Below are positions 27,859-33,814 of a stretch of 33,814 nucleotides of DNA, one piece after another. Within the stretch, counting starts at the first letter, position 1. Each line of letters starts with the position of its first letter. The stretch spans positions 1 through 33,814 of the forward strand of contig DAORJK010000024.1 of assembly GCA_035438985.1 (NCBI GenBank), given 5' to 3'. This stretch comes from UBA4408 sp002389785. GTDB lineage: Bacteria > Bacteroidota > Bacteroidia > UBA4408. A program made the position numbers and the translations under genes. Under the pieces are notes generated by a model. It searched no databases. It was not told where the DNA came from and saw only the letters and a list, made by a program, of their open reading frames with translations.

Positions 27859-30315
27859 GTGAAAAAGTTTTTATCCTTATTCGTGTTGCTTTTCTTTTTT
27901 AATGTGTTGCTAGCGCAAGATAGTATTCCAACTGCAAAAAAAGCCACTGCTGTTCGCATTAGTAAAGCACCACGAATTGATGGAAAATTGGATGATGAAG
28001 CCTGGAAAAATATTCCCATTTGCAACCAATTTGTACAATTCAGACCAATCGAAAATTCAAAACCGAGCTTCGATACTGAAGTAAAAATAGTTTACGATAA
28101 TACCGCGATTTACATTGGTGCTTTTATGCCCGACAACCATCCCGACAGTATTTTACATGAACTTGGCGCACGCGATGCCGAAGATTTAAATGCTGATTTG
28201 TTTTACTTTAAAGTAGATCCCTACAACACGCGTCAGGATGGGTTTTTTTTTGGTGTCTGGGCTTCGGGAGTGCAAGTGGATATGAAATGGCTTGATCCAA
28301 CATTTAATGCTGTTTGGACAAGTGCTGTTGAAATCAATGATAAGGGATGGTGTGTAGAAATGAAAATTCCTTATTCGGCCATTCGATTTCCCAAAAAAGA
28401 TATTCAACAATGGGGACTCCAGTTTAATCGGAATATCCGGCGTTATCGCGAACTTACGCAATGGGTGCTCACACCAAGTGGCTCCGGCAATCCGCTTTCG
28501 TATTGGGGAAACTTAAACGGAATTCAAAATATAAAAACCCCGGTGAGACTTTCATTAACGCCTTATTTGTCTGGCTATGCTGAATCTACTCCCTATCTAG
28601 ATCATGATGGAACCATTGATCAACAAAACTCATTTTCATATAATGTTGGTGCTGATATTAAATATGGAATTGATGATCGCTTTACCTTAGACATGACTCT
28701 TTTGCCCGATTTTGGGCAAGTACAAAGTGATAGCAAAATAAAAAACTTGGGTTTTCGAGAAGTTACTTATAACGAAAACCGTAGCTTTTTTAAAGAAGGT
28801 ACCGATCTTTTTTCAAAAAACAATTTGTTCTATTCACGTCGAATCGGAAAAACACCCTCAGGCTTTTACAGTGTTTATGACCAACTCGAAAAAGGCGATA
28901 GCCTCATTTCAAATCCTAGTAGTATAAAATTGCTCAATGCTACCAAGCTTTCTGGACGTACGAACGGAGGTTTGGGAATTGGATTGTTTAATGCCACAAC
29001 TGCCGATATGTATGCAGTAGTGCAGGATAGTAGTGGGAATCGACGAAAAATTTTAACTGAACCTTTAACCAATTATTCCCTATTGGTGCTTGATCAACAA
29101 CTAAAAAATAATTCTTCCATTTATTTTATAAACACCACTTGTGTGCGTGATAAAACCTTTAACGACTCCAATGTTTCCGGAGCCGGAATTACTTTGTTTA
29201 ACAGCAAAAATTCCTATGCATTTGATGGATTTGGAATTGTGAGTCAAAAGCTTTCAAAAGTGTCCGGCGAAAATGAACTTTATACTGATTTAATCGGGTA
29301 TAATTATTTTTTGGGAGCACGTAAAAGCAGCGGTAAAATTCAGTTTGGTGCAAGTCGCCAAGTTCGAAGCAGCGGCATTTATACGAGCGATATTGGATTT
29401 CAAAGCATCCCTAATGTTGTAAATAACCGCTTGTATATTGATCAATATCAATTTAAACCCAATCGAATAATTCGCGAGGGAAACCACTCTTTAAGTGCCG
29501 ATTATGCCACGCATTTTGTTACCAAAAAGACTACGAATTTTGAAATTAACTACACAGGATTTGCCTCGCTGCTTATCTATACTGCCATTTTTGGAGGTTT
29601 TGGAATTAATCCGCGTGTAAACCTTGATTACAACGAACCGCGTGTTGAAGGGCGTTATGCGAAAACACTTCGTTACTATTACGGATACATTGGCTTTAGT
29701 ACCGATTACCGAAAGCCAATTGCCATTGACCTTACTCAAAACATGAGCAATTTCATTGATCAATTTAAAATGGAGGGATACAATACCGATGTGAGCATTC
29801 GTTACCGTGCTTCAAATAAATTGAATCTTAAATACTCGTTCAGTTTTTACTACGATCCGTTTAATGTTGGGTATGTTACCGTGGATAGTTTAAGTGAAAT
29901 AATTTATGGGGGAAGAAAGTTACATACCTACATCAATCTTCTTTCCGCAAACTACCTCTTTACCGAAAATATGCGAATTAGTCTTGTAGGTCGACATTAC
30001 TGGAATACAGGAGTTTATCGAAAGTTTTTTGCCATCATGGATGATGGTAGTTTCGATTCCAACTACGACTATACAAGCAACCATGATTTTAGCTACAATG
30101 CCTTTAATATTGATTTGGTATATACTTGGATTTTTTCGCCCGGAAGTCAATTAACTTTTGCCTATAAAAACTCCATTGAAGATGAAACCATTTTTACAAA
30201 TAGTAAGTTTGGTAAGAACTTTAGCACTACTTTAAATTCCCCACAAACCAATAGTTTGTCGCTAAAACTGCTCTACTTTTTAGACTATTTGTATTTGAAA
30301 AGGAAAAATAAATGA
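27859..30315 (+). CDS. DUF5916 outer-membrane protein with CBM9-like N-terminal domain
   Basis: The ORF is open from an ATG at 27802 (837 residues), but a GTG at 27859 gives a cleaner signal peptide (VKKFLSLFVLL to NVLLAQ) and no overlap with the DUF885 gene, so I prefer 27859 (818 residues). After the signal comes a CBM9-like beta-sandwich (about 40-235: RIDGKLDDEAW, VKIVYDNTAIYIGA, IPYSAIRFP, WGLQFNRNIRRY). The rest has alternating beta-strands typical of an outer-membrane barrel (DFGQVQSD, NENRSFFKEG). DUF5916 proteins are common in Bacteroidota and are thought to sit at the outer membrane; ligand unknown. It probably shares a transcript with the DUF885 gene. Confidence 0.85.
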   Translation: MKKFLSLFVLLFFFNVLLAQDSIPTAKKATAVRISKAPRIDGKLDDEAWKNIPICNQFVQFRPIENSKPSFDTEVKIVYDNTAIYIGAFMPDNHPDSILHELGARDAEDLNADLFYFKVDPYNTRQDGFFFGVWASGVQVDMKWLDPTFNAVWTSAVEINDKGWCVEMKIPYSAIRFPKKDIQQWGLQFNRNIRRYRELTQWVLTPSGSGNPLSYWGNLNGIQNIKTPVRLSLTPYLSGYAESTPYLDHDGTIDQQNSFSYNVGADIKYGIDDRFTLDMTLLPDFGQVQSDSKIKNLGFREVTYNENRSFFKEGTDLFSKNNLFYSRRIGKTPSGFYSVYDQLEKGDSLISNPSSIKLLNATKLSGRTNGGLGIGLFNATTADMYAVVQDSSGNRRKILTEPLTNYSLLVLDQQLKNNSSIYFINTTCVRDKTFNDSNVSGAGITLFNSKNSYAFDGFGIVSQKLSKVSGENELYTDLIGYNYFLGARKSSGKIQFGASRQVRSSGIYTSDIGFQSIPNVVNNRLYIDQYQFKPNRIIREGNHSLSADYATHFVTKKTTNFEINYTGFASLLIYTAIFGGFGINPRVNLDYNEPRVEGRYAKTLRYYYGYIGFSTDYRKPIAIDLTQNMSNFIDQFKMEGYNTDVSIRYRASNKLNLKYSFSFYYDPFNVGYVTVDSLSEIIYGGRKLHTYINLLSANYLFTENMRISLVGRHYWNTGVYRKFFAIMDDGSFDSNYDYTSNHDFSYNAFNIDLVYTWIFSPGSQLTFAYKNSIEDETIFTNSKFGKNFSTTLNSPQTNSLSLKLLYFLDYLYLKRKNK

Positions 30316-30363
30316 ACTTAATTTTTATAGTGCCTTATTTTATTCTTTAAGTCGTTTCCATTC

Positions 30364-30390
30364 ACAAATTGTTTCCTAGTTTCAATTTGT
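30364..30390. terminator. Weak hairpin between convergent genes
   Basis: ACAAATTG (30364-30371) pairs with CAATTTGT (30383-30390) around an 11-nt loop. It lies between the DUF5916 gene and the convergent Tudor-like gene. Neither side has a clear T-run, so its role as a terminator is uncertain. Confidence 0.28.
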
Positions 30391-30454
30391 ATTACTACGA
30401 ATTATACCCAAAAAGGTCTTCCATTGGTACTGAAAATACTGCAAAGTATTCAGG

Positions 30455-30988
30455 TTACTCTTTCCCCTTCTCACCTCTAAATTGATCATCGGCATTTTTA
30501 AACAACACATTAAAGGTTGTTAAGCTACCATATACTTTGGTGATATATTGTTGCAGATTAATTTTTTCTTCGTCCTCCAACTTATCGTTGCTATTTATCC
30601 GCTGTTCCAAGGTACGCATGCGATCGCGAATCAATACAATTTTTCGAAAAAGTGCTTCAATTGGTATTTCTTTAACCGTTAATGATGTATCGGCCGGTTG
30701 TAAAATTACCTTGCCTCCTGTCCATTTGTTTCCGAGCTCCACTTTTTCAGGATACTCAACATATTCTTTAATTACCTTAACTAAGGTTTGTTCAATATCC
30801 CAAAGGCTTACCAAATCGGCGTCTGGTTCAACCTTATCCAATACACTAAGCCCATCGTATTCAAGAGGTATTTCCTTTGTTCCGTGATTCATAAAAGTAA
30901 TGAGCACGCTGTGTCTTTTTACATTGATTACAACACCCTCACCATATCCGGGATGTTGCACACGAGAGCCTATGCCAAGATCTATCAT
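30455..30988 (-). CDS. Small protein with Tudor/CarD-like N-terminal domain
   Basis: This 177-residue protein has no signal peptide. Residues about 5-50 (IGSRVQHPGYGEGVVINV, ITFMNHGTKEIPL, YDGLSVLD) form a small beta-barrel like those of CarD-type RNA-polymerase-binding proteins and the C-terminal Tudor-like domain of UvrD/PcrA. The remainder is charged and largely helical (RDRMRTLEQRI, EDEEKINLQQYI, FNVLFKNADDQF). Its function is unknown; contact with RNA polymerase or nucleic acid is an inference from the fold. It follows glgC by 71 bp on the same strand, so it is probably the last gene of the glg transcript. Confidence 0.75.
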   Translation of the reverse strand: MIDLGIGSRVQHPGYGEGVVINVKRHSVLITFMNHGTKEIPLEYDGLSVLDKVEPDADLVSLWDIEQTLVKVIKEYVEYPEKVELGNKWTGGKVILQPADTSLTVKEIPIEALFRKIVLIRDRMRTLEQRINSNDKLEDEEKINLQQYITKVYGSLTTFNVLFKNADDQFRGEKGKE

Positions 30989-31059
30989 TTCGCTTAATTT
31001 AGTTGAGAAATTTTTTTGTTGCAGGAATGCGAATCCTCTTATTGATTTCTACCGTACTA

Positions 31060-32343
31060 TTAAATCATAATCACGGTACCATCCGGAATAACTGCGCCTT
31101 TTTTTACAATTACAATTCCATCGCGAATGCAATAATTTTCTGTTTCAATATCAGGCATTTTTTTATTCCCTATAATTTTCACGTTGTCGCCAATGCGCAC
31201 ATCTTTGTCGATAATACAATTTTCAAAATGGCCATTTTTGCCAATCGCCATTAGAATGCCCGTTTTTGATTTTAAAATTTCTTCGAGGGTTTCGTAATAA
31301 TCGTTTCCGAAAAAAATACAGTTTTTCATTACTGTTCCATCGCCAATTTTAGCGCGATTACCAATGATGCATCGCTCTATTTCTTTTGCATTAATGATGC
31401 ATCCTTCTGAAATCACCGAACCTTTCAATGAAGTATTTCCCGAAAACTTTGTAGGAGGAAGCATCCTTGCTCTTGTGTAAATTAATTTATCGTTTTCAAA
31501 TAAATTAAATTGCGGCATAACCTCCGCTAAATCAAGGTTCGCATCAAAATAACTTTTAATGGTTCCAATATCGGTCCAGTATCCGGTGTAGGAATAGCCT
31601 TTTACTTTGGTACCGGCGTTTATTGCGGTTGGAATTATTTCTTTACCAAAGTCTGTAAAATTTGGATACTCCTCAAACATTCTATTTAGGGTTTCCTTAT
31701 TAAACACATAAATACCCATGGAAGCCAAGTATTCTTTTCCTTGAGCCTTTTCACGGGCGCCAACCGGTGAAACCCAATTTACCAGTTCTTGTGGGGATGG
31801 CTTTTCTACAAATTTTTCAATAAACCCTGTGGAATTAACCTTCATAATACCAAAACCTGAAGCATCGCTTTTATTAACCGGCAGGGTGGCAATGCTTATT
31901 TCGGCATCACTTTCAACGTGTTTGTTAACAAATTCCCGTAAATCCATTTGGTACAATTGATCGCCGCTTAATATCAGAATGTAGTCGTAATCGTGTCCGG
32001 CAAGGTGAGGCAAGGTTTGCTTAACCGCATCAGAGGTTCCTTGAAACCACTTTTCGCTGCCGGGCCGCTGCTCTGCTGCAATAATGTCTACAAAAGCATA
32101 ACTAAAATTATCAAAGTGATAGGTGTTTTTAATGTGTGCATTTAACGAACGAGAGTTGTATTGAGTAAGCACAAAAATTCGCCGAATGCCCGAATGCAGG
32201 CAATTTGAGATTGGTATATCAATTAAACGATACTTTCCAGCGATTGGAACAGCAGGCTTACTTCGGATGGATGTTAGTGGATATAACCTTGAGCCGGCGC
32301 CACCTCCCAATATCAAACAAACCACTTTTATTAATTTTTCCAT
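31060..32343 (-). CDS. glgC: Glucose-1-phosphate adenylyltransferase (ADP-glucose pyrophosphorylase)
   Basis: The enzyme makes ADP-glucose from ATP and glucose-1-P, the committed step of bacterial glycogen synthesis. The preferred start at 32343 (MEKLIKVVCLILGGGAGSRL) gives 427 residues; an upstream in-frame ATG at 32403 would overlap glgA by 56 bp and adds a polar tail. Motifs: GGGAGSRLYPLTSIRSKPAVPIAGKYRLIDIPISN, QYNSRSLNAHI, GTSDAVKQT, LSGDQLYQMD, EKPSP and GIYVFNKETL. The C-terminal left-handed beta-helix has hexapeptide turns (SLKGSVISEGCII, NCIIDKDVRIGDNVKI). It begins 4 bp after the glgA stop. Confidence 0.95.
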   Translation of the reverse strand: MEKLIKVVCLILGGGAGSRLYPLTSIRSKPAVPIAGKYRLIDIPISNCLHSGIRRIFVLTQYNSRSLNAHIKNTYHFDNFSYAFVDIIAAEQRPGSEKWFQGTSDAVKQTLPHLAGHDYDYILILSGDQLYQMDLREFVNKHVESDAEISIATLPVNKSDASGFGIMKVNSTGFIEKFVEKPSPQELVNWVSPVGAREKAQGKEYLASMGIYVFNKETLNRMFEEYPNFTDFGKEIIPTAINAGTKVKGYSYTGYWTDIGTIKSYFDANLDLAEVMPQFNLFENDKLIYTRARMLPPTKFSGNTSLKGSVISEGCIINAKEIERCIIGNRAKIGDGTVMKNCIFFGNDYYETLEEILKSKTGILMAIGKNGHFENCIIDKDVRIGDNVKIIGNKKMPDIETENYCIRDGIVIVKKGAVIPDGTVIMI

Positions 32344-32347
32344 TGGC

Positions 32348-33778
32348 TTAATTTTTATAAATGTTGATGTACTTTTTAATTGCTGTTTTCCACGAAAAAT
32401 CAAGTGCTACACAGGTTTTTCTTAACTGTTGAAGCAATACTTTGTTTTGAAACAATGCAGCTGCACGCTCAAAACTGTGAAGAATGTCATTTACTGTTGC
32501 GTCATTAAAACGAATTCCATATCCTCCATTATCGCCAAAATCAATAACGGTATCCTTTAATCCTCCTACACTTCGCACCATGGGTATGGTTGCATAACGC
32601 ATGGCATAAAGTTGATTTAATCCGCAAGGCTCAACCAAAGAAGGCATCAAAATAAAATCGGCAGCTGCATACAATTGATGCGCAAGGTTTTCGTTGTAGC
32701 CAATATAATTGGCAATGTTGCGTTTGTGTTTTAAAGTTAGTTGACGAATATTATCTTCTATGTTATTCGCACCTGAGCCTAAAATATAAAAATTCATTTT
32801 CGAATTTTGCGGAGTATACCTGCCGATAGCTTGAGTTAGTAATTCACCTCCCTTTTCGGTATTTAATCTGCCTATAAAAACAACTAAAGGAAGCGCATGA
32901 TCGAGTCCAACGGATTCGCACAGTTCTCTTTTGTTTTCGTCTTTAAAATTTTCCCATTTACCGGTGAGCTTCAACGAAAGAGCAGTATCGGTTTTTGGAT
33001 CCCAAACTTCGGCATCAATTCCATTTACAATACCAATGCTTTTTGCTTGATACTCGTTAAACAACCATTGAAGCGGATTGGATGCTTGTTTTAATTCATC
33101 GAGATAACCTTTACTAACCGTAGTAAATTTATGGCAACATTTAATTGCAGTTGCTAGGGGATTTATGGCATTGTCCCAGTCTAAAAAACCTCGTCGTTCT
33201 TCATAAAAAAGCGGCAAATAATTCACCAGTTTCCAATCGAAAGCACCGGTATAAAGCCCATTGTGAATGGTAAAGATGGTTTTAATACTTTTTAATTTGT
33301 CGAAAACCGGACACTGTTGTAACATGAACGGAATTAGTCCGGTATGGTGATCATGACAATGCAATAATTCGGGTTTACTTTTCCAGCTGTTTAGCCAAAC
33401 TAATGCGGCCTGTTGAAAAAATATGAACCGCAGCGGATCGTCTTCGTAACCGTATACTTGATCACGAAAAAGCATATCCGGCATATCTACAAAATACACA
33501 TCAAAACCCAAACCTTGGTCCGGAAAAGCACGAATGCTGAATTCCTTGTAATAGGACTCACTTTTAACAACACCGTCGTAAATGATTGTAGTGGTATTGT
33601 TTTGCGTCCATTTTTGGTTGTAATAGGGTATTATAATGCAGGTTGAAATTCCTTCGGCATTTAAGTATTTGGGCAAAGCGCCGGCCACATCTCCCAATCC
33701 TCCAACTTTGGCAATTGGATAACATTCGGCTGCTAAATGTACAGCTTGGTATTTTTTTGAATTCGGGTTAGCAGCCAT
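32348..33778 (-). CDS. glgA: Glycogen synthase (ADP-glucose)
   Basis: This 476-residue GT5 glycosyltransferase transfers glucose from ADP-glucose to growing alpha-1,4-glucan. The N-terminal domain has the ADP-glucose-binding KVGGLGDVAGALP (about 24-36) and HCHDHHTG. The C-terminal domain has RLNTEKGGELL, the conserved EPCGLNQLYAMRY, and VRSVGGLKDTV. The length is typical. The ATG at 33778 lies 36 bp from the right edge, so the promoter is only partly visible; a TAAAATTG at 33786-33793 (minus strand) resembles a -7 box with one mismatch. glgA and glgC are separated by 4 bp and are co-transcribed. Confidence 0.95.
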   Translation of the reverse strand: MAANPNSKKYQAVHLAAECYPIAKVGGLGDVAGALPKYLNAEGISTCIIIPYYNQKWTQNNTTTIIYDGVVKSESYYKEFSIRAFPDQGLGFDVYFVDMPDMLFRDQVYGYEDDPLRFIFFQQAALVWLNSWKSKPELLHCHDHHTGLIPFMLQQCPVFDKLKSIKTIFTIHNGLYTGAFDWKLVNYLPLFYEERRGFLDWDNAINPLATAIKCCHKFTTVSKGYLDELKQASNPLQWLFNEYQAKSIGIVNGIDAEVWDPKTDTALSLKLTGKWENFKDENKRELCESVGLDHALPLVVFIGRLNTEKGGELLTQAIGRYTPQNSKMNFYILGSGANNIEDNIRQLTLKHKRNIANYIGYNENLAHQLYAAADFILMPSLVEPCGLNQLYAMRYATIPMVRSVGGLKDTVIDFGDNGGYGIRFNDATVNDILHSFERAAALFQNKVLLQQLRKTCVALDFSWKTAIKKYINIYKN

Positions 33779-33814
33779 AAATTGACAATTTTATGGATGC
33801 AATTTAAAAATTAA

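Noticed and set aside
30435..30450. Short AATACT / AGTATT hairpin before the Tudor-like gene's 3' end
   Set aside because: Only 6 bp of AT-rich stem without a T-run, expected by chance in such sequence.
32344..32403. Longer N-terminus for glgC starting at 32403
   Set aside because: It would overlap glgA by 56 bp and add 20 polar residues before the conserved start of the nucleotidyltransferase domain.

Overview
The window is from a member of the Bacteroidota, most likely class Bacteroidia. The evidence is low-GC coding sequence, a PorP/SprF-type membrane protein, several proteins with type IX secretion (T9SS) C-terminal sorting domains ('YPNP' start), promoter boxes of the Bacteroidota form TAnnTTTG, and A-rich leaders instead of Shine-Dalgarno sites. 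Two runs of exactly 100 N (18226-18325 and 19423-19522) mark it as a draft scaffold, possibly a metagenome-assembled genome. No tRNA, rRNA, CRISPR array, transposase or phage gene was seen.

Left part (1-8958): a giant secreted protein is encoded on the minus strand from 5521 and runs off the left edge, with at least 1,840 codons and no stop. It has a signal peptide, a glycine-rich section, a DUF11-like domain, then 13 full and one partial tandem PKD/Ig-like units of about 85 residues. Facing away from it are a PorP/SprF gene and, 1 bp further, a TPR/PD40/OmpA-like gene of the PorE type. Together these look like a large surface adhesin with outer-membrane partners.

Middle (9151-17331): a beta-propeller-like T9SS cargo, a head-GIN-domain protein and a WG-repeat protein come first. 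A compact operon follows: bifunctional phosphoglucose/phosphomannose isomerase, lipB and a small PhnA/YjdM C-domain protein. Then come a serine hydrolase translationally coupled to a conserved protein of unknown function, and a minus-strand T9SS cargo.

Right-centre (17332-24833): a leader with two hairpins precedes a second giant T9SS cargo (17854-23704) that contains both assembly gaps. It has Ig-like domains, a P-domain, an FnIII-like domain, four cysteine-containing repeats and a sorting domain, and it ends at a strong intrinsic terminator. A diheme cytochrome c follows.

Right part (24888-33814): a MarR-GNAT fusion gene has a perfect 16-bp palindrome in its promoter. After it come a DUF885 lipoprotein and an overlapping or abutting DUF5916 outer-membrane protein. 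The minus-strand set glgA-glgC plus a small Tudor-like-domain gene makes ADP-glucose and glycogen. The isomerase at 12731 could feed the same hexose-phosphate pool, but this link is inferred.

The most notable items are the left giant adhesin with its divergent partner genes, the palindromic operator of the MarR-GNAT gene, the repeat-caused gaps in the second giant gene, and the Tudor-like gene next to glgC. None of these amounts to proof of a new system.
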